64,000 nt of DNA from BAIKAL-G1 sp943370385 (lineage in GTDB: Bacteria > Cyanobacteriota > Cyanobacteriia > PCC-6307 > Cyanobiaceae): assembly GCA_943370385.1 (NCBI GenBank), contig CALRQT020000007.1, forward strand, positions 124,001 to 188,000. Direction: 5' to 3'. Position 1 is the stretch's first letter. The number at the start of each line of letters is the position of its first letter. This document shows, in pieces, positions 8,961 through 17,533 of the stretch. The notes under the pieces were generated by a model. It ran no database searches. It was not told the DNA's origin and worked only from the letters and a program-made list of their open reading frames with translations. The position numbers and the translations under genes are program-made.

Positions 8961-10288
8961 GGTCTGGCGGGGAGTTGGCTGAGCCGCAGGGCGGCACTTG
9001 GGGCCCGACCGGCAGCGCCATCGAGGTGACTGGCGGCGCCCTGGGGCCGCAGGGGCCGTCCCAGGCGCCGCGCTGCGATGGCCGCACAGAGCGGCAGGGG
9101 CCGGCCATGGCCGTGGAACCACTGCAGATCCCAGCCCGGCTGGCCCTGGAAGCGCATCGCCGCCAGGCTGACGAGCTGGCCAGCGTCGTATCCCGCCGCC
9201 TCGGCCAGGCCGGGGACGTAGCCCCAGCGACCTTCAAAGGCCCGGGCAAAAGCTGGCCAGCCCTCTCCCCGGCCGCGGGGATCCACCCCTAGCTGGGGAT
9301 TGGCCAGGGGCTCCAGCTCGGCAAACGGCCAGGCCAGGGTCAGCACCGCCGGCCAGGGGCTGGAGCGCACCGCCTGGGCCAGGGGGCTGCCTGGTTCGGT
9401 GAAAATGGCCAACACCTGGGGGCCAGCCCAGTCCACATCCCGGCGCAGCTGGGCCAGGCCCCCCGGCTGACGGGCATCAAGCACCTGGACCCCTGGCTCC
9501 AACCCGGCGCTAGAGCCACCAGCGGCCAGCAGGCTTTCGAGGAAGCGTTCGGCCAGGGCTTTCTGGCCGGGGCTGCCATCGCGCACCACCAACACCCGCC
9601 CCAGGCGGGCCGCCACCAGCCCCTGGGCCAGCCGATCCGCCTCCAGGCCCCGGGGGGCCAGGAGGGGCCAAAGCTGATCGCCCCCGAGCAGCTGGGGCAA
9701 ACGGCCAACGCTGGCCCCCCGTTGCAGGGGAAGCAGCACCGTCCACTGGCGCTGCTTGGCCAGCACCCCATAGGCCTCCACGGGCGCCGCCGCCGGGGCG
9801 ATCACCAGCCGGGTGCGGGGCCGCCCGGCCAGGGCATCGCCCGGTTCAATGCCGGCCGGCACCCAGGCCAGATCCAGGTTTGGACTGGGCTGGCCGCAGA
9901 CCTGGGCCTGCTCGATCGCCAGGCCGTAGCCGCGCCGCAGGCCATCGCTGGGGCCAGACCAGGGGTCGCCGGCGGGAAGCAGCAGCACCACCTCGGCCCC
10001 CTGGGGGCTGCTGGAGGCCAGGCCCTGGCTACCCATCAGGCTGGCCAGGAGGCCCAAGGCGCTGAGGCACCGGGGCAGCCAGGGCCGCTGGGTCCCCAAT
10101 CCCCACCCGGACCCGGCCAACGTTTCCGACCCGTCCCAGGATCGGGGCCACCAACGGAACCGCAGCGGGCCTAGGCGAGCAAGGAGGCCCTCACCCCAAG
10201 CCGAGGAGGGACTGGCCGAGGAGAGACTGGCCGAAGAGGGACCAGGATGGCGGGGTCGAACGGGGCCGGTTCCTGCCATGACCGCCAC
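8957..10288 (-). CDS. Periplasmic solute-binding-like protein (branched-chain amino acid ABC type fold)
   Basis: Up to 443 residues. After a long Ser/Pro-rich N-terminal stretch there is a hydrophobic signal-like segment (CLSALGLLASLMGSQGLASS), then alternating beta-alpha stretches such as AEVVLLLPAGDPWSG, GRVLVVRDGSPGQKALAERF and EAAGYDAGQLVSLAAMRFQG. These resemble type-1 periplasmic binding proteins (LivJ/LpoA-like). No permease or ATPase lies nearby, so a transport role is unproven. The start is uncertain: ATG at 10288 or 10279 puts about 85 residues before the signal-like segment, and a later non-ATG start is possible. The stop overlaps the ppsA start by 4 nt, implying co-expression with ppsA. 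Confidence 0.65.
   Translation of the reverse strand: MAVMAGTGPVRPRHPGPSSASLSSASPSSAWGEGLLARLGPLRFRWWPRSWDGSETLAGSGWGLGTQRPWLPRCLSALGLLASLMGSQGLASSSPQGAEVVLLLPAGDPWSGPSDGLRRGYGLAIEQAQVCGQPSPNLDLAWVPAGIEPGDALAGRPRTRLVIAPAAAPVEAYGVLAKQRQWTVLLPLQRGASVGRLPQLLGGDQLWPLLAPRGLEADRLAQGLVAARLGRVLVVRDGSPGQKALAERFLESLLAAGGSSAGLEPGVQVLDARQPGGLAQLRRDVDWAGPQVLAIFTEPGSPLAQAVRSSPWPAVLTLAWPFAELEPLANPQLGVDPRGRGEGWPAFARAFEGRWGYVPGLAEAAGYDAGQLVSLAAMRFQGQPGWDLQWFHGHGRPLPLCAAIAARRLGRPLRPQGAASHLDGAAGRAPSAALRLSQLPARP
10201..10245. repeat. 15-nt tandem repeat, 3 copies
   Basis: CCGAGGAGGGACTGG, CCGAGGAGAGACTGG and a third, more diverged copy follow head to tail. Read on the minus strand they give Ser/Ala-rich five-residue repeats near the N-terminus of the solute-binding-like protein. 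The unit is a multiple of three, so it does not exclude translation of this extension. Confidence 0.8.
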
Positions 10289-10379
10289 CGTGCACCGCGA
10301 TCAGATTAGGGGCATTCCCTTGACGAAACCGGTGCTCACATCTGCCGCATCAATGCAACCCTTGCCGCAATCTTGGCGC

Positions 10380-11219
10380 ATGTTTTTTACACAATACCGG
10401 CCCAATCCGGTCACAAAGCTGCTTCTATTGACCGCCAGCCTCCAGCTAGCCATGGCGCCAGCCCAGGCCATTCCCGAGGCTGAAGCCCTCAAGAAACTGG
10501 CCGTTGTGCCGGTCTTCGTTCTCACCGATGGCAAGGGCGTGCCCCTGCCCATTGCCAAGGACAAGACCCTGGTCTTACCCCTCTACCTGGAAAGGGCCAA
10601 GGCCGAGGCCGAACTGGCAATTCTGCAGAAGGCCAATCCCAGCCTGCTGGCCAAGCTGGTCGCCATTCCGCTCAATGAGATGAATGCCAAGGTCAAGCAA
10701 TTGCAGTTGCAACTCAAAGACAAGAGCCGCACCCTGGTGGCACCGGTGATCAGCAGCCCGGCCGACCGCCAACAGGCCGCCTTGATGCTGAAACAGCAGG
10801 GCCTTAGCGACAAACAAATTCAGGAAGGCCTTGCCGTGCCGGTGTTTTTCACCAAACCCTTCTTGACCCTGAATGGGCTCCAACCGGCTGGTCAAGCAAC
10901 GGCGCCAACCGAGCCCAAGCTCGTGTTCTTCATGAGCTATGCCTCCCTACAGGCGGCGATCGCCAAAGTGCCTCCCACCAAACGGGCCAGCCTCAAACCC
11001 CAGGTGGCCGATCTCTCCGCCGTGCTGCGCCAGATCATCCAATCGCCCCAGGATCGCTACGTGATCTTCCCCACGGCGGATTACTTCCAATTGGTTCAAA
11101 AGCAGCAACAACAAAACCAGCAACGACCTGCCCCCAAGGTCCAACCCCAACCGCTCTCGCCTAGCCCTACTCGCGTCAGTCAACCCCCTGGCCCAGCGAC
11201 CGCCCTGCCAGCGAAATAA
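10380..11219 (+). CDS. Tic22-family protein
   Basis: About 279 residues from ATG 10380. The signal peptide is clear: MFFTQYRPNPVTKLLLLTAS followed by a cleavage site after MAPAQA. The mature part begins with AVVPVFVLTDGKGVPLP and LVLPLYLERAKAEAEL, the hallmark of the Tic22 family. Plant Tic22 is an intermembrane-space component of the chloroplast import path; cyanobacterial Tic22 is periplasmic and helps outer-membrane biogenesis. The C-terminal ~45 residues are Gln/Pro-rich and probably disordered. In-frame starts at 10278 and 10353 exist, but 10380 gives the best signal peptide. Divergent from the solute-binding-like gene. Confidence 0.85.
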   Translation: MFFTQYRPNPVTKLLLLTASLQLAMAPAQAIPEAEALKKLAVVPVFVLTDGKGVPLPIAKDKTLVLPLYLERAKAEAELAILQKANPSLLAKLVAIPLNEMNAKVKQLQLQLKDKSRTLVAPVISSPADRQQAALMLKQQGLSDKQIQEGLAVPVFFTKPFLTLNGLQPAGQATAPTEPKLVFFMSYASLQAAIAKVPPTKRASLKPQVADLSAVLRQIIQSPQDRYVIFPTADYFQLVQKQQQQNQQRPAPKVQPQPLSPSPTRVSQPPGPATALPAK

Positions 11220-11323
11220 GGCGCCCTTGGAAAGGGTCCTCAGGCGCCCAGATCACCCCTTGGGACTCAGCATCAGGGGTCTCAGCAGCCCCTCACCAAT
11301 CCATCCAGGGTCGGTCTGGGGCC

Positions 11324-11524
11324 TCAGTCAGGCTCTTCCTGGGGAGATTCCGGCAACAGCTGGGCCAGCAGTCCTGCACCGATCAAGACCGCACCCAGCC
11401 AGAGGGCCAGGGGCTTGTTGGCGGCGGCCTCCCCATCCAGCCAGGCGGCAGCTGAGAGGAAAGCGGCTCCAAGCAACAGGGTCGGCACCAGCACGATGCC
11501 CTTGGCGGTGCGATTAATCCCCAT
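11324..11524 (-). CDS. Small two-helix membrane protein, unknown function
   Basis: From ATG 11524 it encodes about 66 residues: MGINRTAKGIVLVPTLLLGA starts a first transmembrane helix, a short polar loop (WLDGEAAANKP) follows, then a second helix (LALWLGAVLIGAGLLAQLL) and an acidic end. A start at 11548 is also in frame. I do not recognise a characterised family. It lies just downstream of the SNase-like gene on the same strand and is probably co-transcribed with it. Confidence 0.6.
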   Translation of the reverse strand: MGINRTAKGIVLVPTLLLGAAFLSAAAWLDGEAAANKPLALWLGAVLIGAGLLAQLLPESPQEEPD

Positions 11525-11551
11525 GGGATGGCCCCAATTGGCCAACAACGA

Positions 11552-12124
11552 TTAGGAACTGCAGTTTGGCAGCCAGCTGGCCAAACCGGCGGCCACCAGG
11601 CCCTGGCCCAGGTTCGGGCTGGGGAGCTGGCCGTTGGCGCCGATCTCGAGCCGGCTGACCCGCGCCACCAAGATGCCGTCCTGACTGCCCACCGGCCGCA
11701 GGTTGACCCGGCTGCGGCGCGGCAGCTGTTGGCGCAACCAGGCCACGGCCTCGGCGTTGGCCTCCGGGCTCACGCTCAGACAGGCCAACCGCACGGTGTA
11801 GTTGCGATTGCCATCACCGATCTGCAACACGGTGCCACTGCGCACCTGCAGCACCTCAGCTGCCCGAACGGCCAGGGGAGAGGCCAGCAGCAGCGTGGCG
11901 CCCAGCACAATCCCTAGGGCCAGCAGGCCGAAACCAGACCACTGAGGGGCCCACCAGGCAGAAGGCCACCAGCCCTTTGTCCCAAGGGGGAAGGTCCCAG
12001 GGGGAAAGGTCCCACGGGGAGCGACGCGGCCTGAATCGGGCCGGGGCAGGGCGTTCAGAGCTTCGCCCCACAGCTGGGGCAGAAGTGGTGGGCGCTTTCG
12101 GTGGTGCTGCCGCAGGCGTTGCAC
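11552..12124 (-). CDS. Exported thermonuclease-like (SNase fold) protein
   Basis: Up to 190 residues. A hydrophobic segment (GFGLLALGIVLGATLLLAS) ending at AVRAAE looks like a signal anchor or signal peptide. The mature region GTVLQIGDGNRNYTVRLACL, then SPEANAEAVAWLRQQLP and LVARV, resembles staphylococcal-nuclease-like OB folds. The canonical catalytic Arg/Asp/Glu set is not obviously complete, so activity is doubtful. The start is uncertain: ATG 12124 overlaps the end of ilvB by 70 nt, and no good ATG lies between there and the signal segment. The N-terminal part includes GTFPP/GTFPL repeats encoded by a 15-nt tandem repeat, whose frame-neutral unit is compatible with translation. Confidence 0.65.
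   Translation of the reverse strand: MQRLRQHHRKRPPLLPQLWGEALNALPRPDSGRVAPRGTFPPGTFPLGTKGWWPSAWWAPQWSGFGLLALGIVLGATLLLASPLAVRAAEVLQVRSGTVLQIGDGNRNYTVRLACLSVSPEANAEAVAWLRQQLPRRSRVNLRPVGSQDGILVARVSRLEIGANGQLPSPNLGQGLVAAGLASWLPNCSS
11980..12024. repeat. 15-nt tandem repeat, 3 copies (third degenerate)
   Basis: TCCCAAGGGGGAAGG, TCCCAGGGGGAAAGG and a diverged third copy. On the minus strand it encodes GTFPP, GTFPL and GTKG in the N-terminal part of the SNase-like protein. Confidence 0.8.
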
Positions 12125-13908
12125 TGGCGGCTGGTATCGATGGCCAATTCGGGATGGCTCGGGAGGCCCACCATCTGGGCGTTGCTGGCGCCGGGCGGCA
12201 CCATCGGATAGCAGTTTTCACCGCGCCGCACCACCACATTCACGAAGGCGGGCCCTGGATGGGCCAGGGCCCGCCGCAGGCCAGCGTGCAGATCCTCTCG
12301 CTCGGTAATGGTGATTCCCTTGACGCCAAAGGCTTCGGCCAGGGCCTCGAAGTTGGGCATGCCGCCGGTCATTTCCGAGGCGGAATAGCGCTCCCCATAG
12401 AAACTTTCCTGCCATTGGCGCACCATGCCTTGCCAACCGTTGTTGAGGATCACCACCTTCACCGGCAGTTGGTACTGGGACAGGGTGCCCAGTTCCTGAA
12501 TGTTCATCAGGATGCTGGCATCGCCCGCCACACAGATCACCTGCTCCTGGGGGAAGGCCGTCTGCACACCCAGGGCGGCGGGCATGCCAAAGCCCATGGT
12601 ACCTAGGCCGGCGCTGCTGATCCAACGGCGCGGGCCGGTATGGAGAAATTGGGCAGCCCACATCTGGTGCTGGCCCACGTCGGTGGTGACATAGGCCCTG
12701 GGCGCCAGCTCCTGCAGGGCGATCACCACCTCCTGGGGGGCGATCTCCCCTTCCGGGGTGGGAACCACCAGGGGGTAGTGGTGTTTCCAGCTCGCAATGC
12801 GCTCGAGCCAGGCCTCGGTACGGCCGGAAGGGGCCTCCCCAGCGGAGGCTGCCAACAGGGCCCCCATCGCCTGGTGCACATCGGCCACAATCGGCACGTC
12901 TGGCACCCGGTTCTTACCGACTTCGGCCGCATCGATGTCGATGTGGATCACCCGGGCCCGGGGGGCAAAACTATCGAGCCGGCCCGTGACCCGATCATCA
13001 AATCGGGCCCCAGCGGCAATCAGCAGGTCACACTCGGTGACGGCAAAGTTGGCGTAGGCGGTGCCGTGCATGCCGAGCATGCCCACGGCCAGGGGATGGG
13101 TTTCATCGAAGGCCCCCTTGCCCATCAGGGTGGTCGTCACCGGCAGCCGGAACCGTTCGGCCAGCTGGTGTATCACCCCATGGGCGCCGGAACTGATCGC
13201 ACCGCCACCCACGTAGAGCAGGGGCCGATGGGACTGGCGAATCAGCTCTAGGGCCTGGCTGATCGATTCGGGATGGGCCGGCGCCGGCAGGCGGTAGCCC
13301 GCGGGCATGGCCGAGCCGGGCTCCACCGGCGTGTAATCAAACTCTTCAAGGCCCACATCCTTGGGCACATCGATCAACACCGGGCCGGGACGGCCGGTGG
13401 AGGCGATCAGGAAGGCTTCAGCCACGATCCGGCCGATGTCGGCAGGATCCCGCACCACCCAGGAATGCTTCACGATCGGCAGGGTGATGCCGAAGATGTC
13501 CGTTTCCTGGAAGGCATCGGTGCCGATGGCGGCGCGGGGCACCTGGCCGGTGATCACCACCATCGGCACCGAATCCATCTGGGCCGTGGCGATGCCGGTA
13601 ACCAGGTTGGTGGCCCCCGGTCCGGAGGTGCCGAAACAGACCCCCACCTTGCCGGTGGCCCGGGCGTAGGCATCGGCCGCATGGGTGCCGCCCTGTTCAT
13701 GGCGCACCAGGATGTGCTTCAGCCAGCCCCGAGACTCGGCCTTATGCAGCTCGTCGTAGATCGGCAGGATCGCCCCGCCTGGGTAGCCGAAAATATGGTC
13801 AACCCCGTGGCGATGCAGGGCATCCATCAGGGCATAGCCGCCGTTGGCCCGAACCGGGTAGGAGGAGATGGCGGCCTCAGCCGCCGCAGATACGGAGGTC
13901 AGGGTCAC
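12055..13908 (-). CDS. ilvB: Acetolactate synthase large subunit with C-terminal zinc ribbon
   Basis: About 617 residues from GTG 13908. It catalyses the first shared step of valine, leucine and isoleucine synthesis using thiamine diphosphate. Visible are the catalytic Glu in HILVRHEQGGTHAADAYARA, the FGTSGPGATNLVTGIA loop, and the C-terminal ThDP/Mg site (GDASILMNIQEL followed by NNGWQGMVRQWQ). After the normal end of the fold (VGLPSHPELAI) there is a tail with two Cys pairs, CNAC and CPSC, at about 596-599 and 610-613, typical of a small zinc ribbon. The regulatory small subunit (ilvH) is not in the window. ATG starts further upstream are possible but homology does not need them. Confidence 0.95.
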   Translation of the reverse strand: MTLTSVSAAAEAAISSYPVRANGGYALMDALHRHGVDHIFGYPGGAILPIYDELHKAESRGWLKHILVRHEQGGTHAADAYARATGKVGVCFGTSGPGATNLVTGIATAQMDSVPMVVITGQVPRAAIGTDAFQETDIFGITLPIVKHSWVVRDPADIGRIVAEAFLIASTGRPGPVLIDVPKDVGLEEFDYTPVEPGSAMPAGYRLPAPAHPESISQALELIRQSHRPLLYVGGGAISSGAHGVIHQLAERFRLPVTTTLMGKGAFDETHPLAVGMLGMHGTAYANFAVTECDLLIAAGARFDDRVTGRLDSFAPRARVIHIDIDAAEVGKNRVPDVPIVADVHQAMGALLAASAGEAPSGRTEAWLERIASWKHHYPLVVPTPEGEIAPQEVVIALQELAPRAYVTTDVGQHQMWAAQFLHTGPRRWISSAGLGTMGFGMPAALGVQTAFPQEQVICVAGDASILMNIQELGTLSQYQLPVKVVILNNGWQGMVRQWQESFYGERYSASEMTGGMPNFEALAEAFGVKGITITEREDLHAGLRRALAHPGPAFVNVVVRRGENCYPMVPPGASNAQMVGLPSHPELAIDTSRQCNACGSTTESAHHFCPSCGAKL

Positions 13909-14145
13909 GACGACAGCCAGCACCGACAACAGCGATAACCAACCCTAAGGGCTTACCCCCGCGATGGGGGCTGGAGCGGCCAGCTGTTGCATGGGGCCCC
14001 CTGCAACCACCCCCAGAAGCTGTCCTTCTCAAGGCGCCCAATGGGGACGTTTAAAGGAAGTTCCCCAAGGAAAGCGCCCGATGACTGCCGGAACCAGGCC
14101 CCAGGGCGGGCTTTCCACCCCCTAGGGCTTGGAGCGAGCCTGGCC

Positions 14146-14709
14146 TCAACCGCCCCTGCGGGCCATCGCCATGGCCCGCAGGATCGCCGCCGGATCGAGC
14201 CACTGGCCCCGATAGCGGATGCCCCAGTGCAGGTGGGGGCCTGTGGTGCGGCCGGTGATGCCGACATGGCCGATCAGCTCGCCGGCCTGGAGCCGTTGGC
14301 CGCTGGCCACCAGCACCTCGCCACTGCGGTAGACGCCACCGCGGACCTCACCTGCCATGTGGCAATAGAGGTGTTCATAGGGGCCGGAGCGGATCACCAG
14401 GCCATTGCCACAGGCCCCCCCGGCCAGCACATCACTGACGACGCCCCCCCACCAGTTACGGATCGGGGAGCCAAGCGGAGCAGCGATATCGAGCCCGTAG
14501 TGGGGCTCCTCGCCGCCCCCGGGGCCGGCCCGCAGCCCGAAATGGCTGGTGTAGCCAAAAAAACTCACCACCGGGAAGACACCCCGGCGCCAGCGGGGCT
14601 CGGCCTGGGCTGGCGCCGCCAACGAGGGCGCCAGGGCCGCGGCCAAGAGCAAGCCCCAAGGGAGGAGGCGGTTCAATGGGCGTAGCCAGCCAGACCCGTT
14701 GGAACGCAT
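14146..14709 (-). CDS. M23-family metallopeptidase, exported
   Basis: About 187 residues from ATG 14709. The start is MRSNGSGWLRPLNRLLPWG, followed by a hydrophobic core and a cleavage site near LAAPAQA. The mature domain has the lysostaphin/LytM zinc signatures: HYGLDIAAP (His and Asp ligands) and GPHLHWGIR (HxH), with HVGITGRTTG between. Members cut peptidoglycan cross-links or activate other hydrolases in the periplasm. It lies 46 nt downstream of hemH on the same strand. Confidence 0.88.
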   Translation of the reverse strand: MRSNGSGWLRPLNRLLPWGLLLAAALAPSLAAPAQAEPRWRRGVFPVVSFFGYTSHFGLRAGPGGGEEPHYGLDIAAPLGSPIRNWWGGVVSDVLAGGACGNGLVIRSGPYEHLYCHMAGEVRGGVYRSGEVLVASGQRLQAGELIGHVGITGRTTGPHLHWGIRYRGQWLDPAAILRAMAMARRGG

Positions 14710-14755
14710 CCCTGGCAGCAAGCCTGGGGTCGAATCGGCCCCAGGGCCGGCGGCC

Positions 14756-15931
14756 CTAAAGCAACCCCAAGGCATGCAATGGCCCCTGGCCACTAATCAG
14801 CTCCAGCAGGAAAGCCGAAAAGCCCAACATGGCTAGTCGCCCATTCCAAACTTCGGAACTGTTGTTCCAGCCCCAGGCCCACTTGTCCTGGGGATAGAGC
14901 TTGACCGTGCGCGACAGTTCCGCCGCCTGATCCAGGTTCACTTCCGGGCCTGCCAGGGAGTGCTGCACGAGGTCGGCGAGCCCCATGATGAAGCTGGGGC
15001 TGATATCGAGGGCGGGCACCCGGCGAAAGTTAGTCACCCCCGCCTCGGTGGCGATTTCGCGGTACTCGATGTCGATTTCTTCGAGGGTTTCGATGTGCTC
15101 GCTAACAAAACTGATCGGCACCACCACCAGATCCTTCACCCCATCGGCACCCAGCTGGTGCAGGGCATCGTCGGTGTAGGGCCGCAGCCATTCGACCGGA
15201 CCGACCCGGCTCTGGTAGGCCAGGGTGAAGGGGTTGGTGTGGCCGAGGTCGGCCTGGAGCCGCTCCATGATCAGGCCTGCGCAGGCTTCGATTTCGGCCT
15301 GGTAGGGATCGCCCGCCTCCTCCACGTAGCTCTTCGGCACCCCATGGGCGCTGAAAAAGACATGGGCCGTGCTCGGCACCTCACAACTCTGGATTTCCTT
15401 AGCGATCAGCTCGGCCATGGCCCCGACGTAGCCCGGGTCGTCGTAGTAGCTGCGGATGCAGCGGATCGGCAGGCGCTCGAAGGCGGGATCCCGCTGGCGC
15501 AGGCGCTGCAGTTCCCGGAAGCTGGAGCCACTGGTACTGATCGAGAAATGGGGATAGAGGGGCAGCACCACCACCTCTTCAATGCCATCGGCCTTGATGT
15601 CGGCCACCGCCGATTCGGTGAAGGGATGCCAGTAGCGCATCGCCACATAGGTGGTGGCTTCAATCTGGCGATGGCGCAGCTCGCTCTGGAGCTCCCGAGC
15701 CTGGTGCTCGGTGATGCGGCGCAGGGGTGAGCCCCCCCCGATCGAGCGATAGGCCGCCTTCGATTTACCGCTGCGCAGGGTGCTGATCAACCAGGCCAGG
15801 GGCTTCTGCAGGGCTGGAATCGGCAGCCGGATAATTTCCGGATCTGCAAACAGGTTGTAGAGAAACGGCCCCACATCCTCGATGCGTTCCGGGCCGCCGA
15901 GGTTCAGCAACAGCACGCCGACCTTGGTCAT
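14756..15931 (-). CDS. hemH: Ferrochelatase with C-terminal CAB/HLIP segment
   Basis: About 391 residues from ATG 15931; starts MTKVGVLLLNLGGPE. It inserts Fe2+ into protoporphyrin IX to give haem. The motifs YPHFSISTSGSSFREL, FSAHGVPKSYVEEAGDPYQ (catalytic His) and FVSEHIETLEEIDIEYRE (catalytic Glu) are all present. The last ~45 residues contain SSEVWNGRLAMLGFSAFLLE, the chlorophyll a/b-binding-like helix typical of cyanobacterial and plastid type II ferrochelatases, joined through a Pro/charged linker. The start sits close to that of the divergent recombinase. Confidence 0.97.
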   Translation of the reverse strand: MTKVGVLLLNLGGPERIEDVGPFLYNLFADPEIIRLPIPALQKPLAWLISTLRSGKSKAAYRSIGGGSPLRRITEHQARELQSELRHRQIEATTYVAMRYWHPFTESAVADIKADGIEEVVVLPLYPHFSISTSGSSFRELQRLRQRDPAFERLPIRCIRSYYDDPGYVGAMAELIAKEIQSCEVPSTAHVFFSAHGVPKSYVEEAGDPYQAEIEACAGLIMERLQADLGHTNPFTLAYQSRVGPVEWLRPYTDDALHQLGADGVKDLVVVPISFVSEHIETLEEIDIEYREIATEAGVTNFRRVPALDISPSFIMGLADLVQHSLAGPEVNLDQAAELSRTVKLYPQDKWAWGWNNSSEVWNGRLAMLGFSAFLLELISGQGPLHALGLL

Positions 15932-16054
15932 GCCCCAGGCTTTTAGACGAGAATGCCCCTGAGCGTAACGCTGAAGGGCCGGAGCTGGGCCTGGCGCGAC
16001 CGCCATGCCATCGATAGGGTCAGCCCGCCGTTGGGACCGGAAGCAGACGTGCCG

Positions 16055-17533
16055 ATGCCCCAGCCCCAGGCGGCCGATCCCCAGGCCCCCGTGGCGGCCA
16101 ATCCACTGCCGCCAGGCCGTCCCGCCAACGATCCCGACCCAACCATCCCCCCTGAGCCCACCCATGGGGCCGCCCTGGATGCCGAGATCCAGCGCCAGAA
16201 CGCCCTACTGGCCGCCACCGGCGTTGCCCTGCGCTTGGAGCGGCGCGGCAACCGCTTGGGCCTGCGGGGGCCCTTGCCCTGCCGCCGCGGCACCGGAGCC
16301 CATCCGGTGCAGCGCCTCAGCCTGGGCCTTGCCGCCGACGCCCATGGCCTGGAGCAGGCGCGGCTGCAGCTGCGCCGGCTGCTGCAACAGCTGCAGCAGC
16401 AGCGCTTCCACTGGGAGGACTGGAGCCAGATCCAAGCCAAACCAACGGGGGTAGCCCCCACTGCCGCACCGCAGCCAACCGGCCCGGCCCCCCATCGTCA
16501 AAACCTGGGCGATCCCCGATCCCTGCCCCGGCGGCGCCAGGCCAGCGTTCCAAACCAGGCCAGGAGCCCCGGCCAACGGCGGCCGGCCCAGGCAGCCGGG
16601 CCCCAAGGGTCCCAGTCCGGGCCGGTTGCCAGCTCGCCTTGGGCCCGCGGTGAGCTCGCCCCGATTCTGGCCACGTTCGAGCACCAATTCTTTGCCGATC
16701 CCCGCCGCCGCCGCTCTCCGGCCGGCAGCCGCACCACCTGGACCAGCGCCTACCTGCCTTACCTACGCCGGCTGCAGCAAGCCGCCGGCGAGCTGGGGGT
16801 ACCACTCACCACTGCCCCGCCGCCTTGGTTGCTGGAGCAGGTGCTGGAGAGCTATCCCACCGCCAGCCGCGGCCGCCAGCAATGCGGCACCAGCCTGGCG
16901 GCCCTGGCCAGCCAGCTGGGCATCAGCCTGCCGGCGGACTGGAGCGAGCGGGCCGGGGGCTACGGCCTGCACGTGGCCCAGTTCCGGCAACTGCCCAACG
17001 ACCAGGAGATCCTGCGCTGGAGCGAGCGCATCCCCAACCCGGGCTGGCGTCTGGCCTATGGGCTGATGGCCACCTATGGCTTACGCAACCACGAGATCTT
17101 TTTTAGTGATCTTTCGGCCCTGGCCAGCCGCGGCGATCGGGTCATCCGGGTGTTGCCCACCAGCAAGACCGGCGAACACCAGATCTGGCCCTTCCAGCCG
17201 GAGTGGGTCGACGCCTTCGAGCTACCGCGACTGGCGGACAGCAAGGGCCTGCTGCCGCCCGTCCGCACGGACCTGGGCCGGACCACCCTGCAGCAGGTGG
17301 GCCGGCGGGTGGCCGAACAATTCCGCCGCTATGGGCTGCCCCTCACCCCCTACGACCTGCGCCACGCCTGGGCCGTGCGCACGATCCACCTGGGCCTACC
17401 CGACACGGTGGCGGCCCGGATGATGGGCCACTCGGTGACGATCCACACCCGCACGTACCACCACTGGATCACCCGGCGCGACCAGCAACAGGCCGTCGAT
17501 GCGGCGCTGGCCCGGCGACAGCCACCTACATGA
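16055..17533 (+). CDS. Tyrosine-type site-specific recombinase (solitary)
   Basis: About 492 residues from ATG 16055; ATG 15953 is also in frame but leaves only 21 nt to the divergent hemH start. The N-terminal ~150 residues resemble an arm-binding or SAM-like region (LDAEIQRQNALLAATGVALR). A Pro/Gln/Arg-rich linker of ~70 residues follows, then a core-binding region and a catalytic domain. Visible catalytic elements: Arg in YGLRNHE (~343), Lys in PTSKTG (~370), YDLRHAWAVRTI (~433), the box MMGHSVTIHTRTYHHW with the nucleophile Tyr near 468. The first His of the HxxR box is Tyr here. No phage genes, att sites or excisionase are nearby, so it does not look like part of a mobile element. Confidence 0.85.
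   Translation: MPQPQAADPQAPVAANPLPPGRPANDPDPTIPPEPTHGAALDAEIQRQNALLAATGVALRLERRGNRLGLRGPLPCRRGTGAHPVQRLSLGLAADAHGLEQARLQLRRLLQQLQQQRFHWEDWSQIQAKPTGVAPTAAPQPTGPAPHRQNLGDPRSLPRRRQASVPNQARSPGQRRPAQAAGPQGSQSGPVASSPWARGELAPILATFEHQFFADPRRRRSPAGSRTTWTSAYLPYLRRLQQAAGELGVPLTTAPPPWLLEQVLESYPTASRGRQQCGTSLAALASQLGISLPADWSERAGGYGLHVAQFRQLPNDQEILRWSERIPNPGWRLAYGLMATYGLRNHEIFFSDLSALASRGDRVIRVLPTSKTGEHQIWPFQPEWVDAFELPRLADSKGLLPPVRTDLGRTTLQQVGRRVAEQFRRYGLPLTPYDLRHAWAVRTIHLGLPDTVAARMMGHSVTIHTRTYHHWITRRDQQQAVDAALARRQPPT

Noticed and set aside
13909..14145. Gene in the ilvB-M23 spacer (a 104-codon minus frame)
   Set aside because: Most of that frame overlaps the M23 gene in another frame and it has no motif; the spacer probably holds the ilvB promoter.
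16055..17533. Prophage or genomic island marked by the integrase
   Set aside because: Neighbours are housekeeping genes, and there is no tRNA, att repeat or phage gene nearby.
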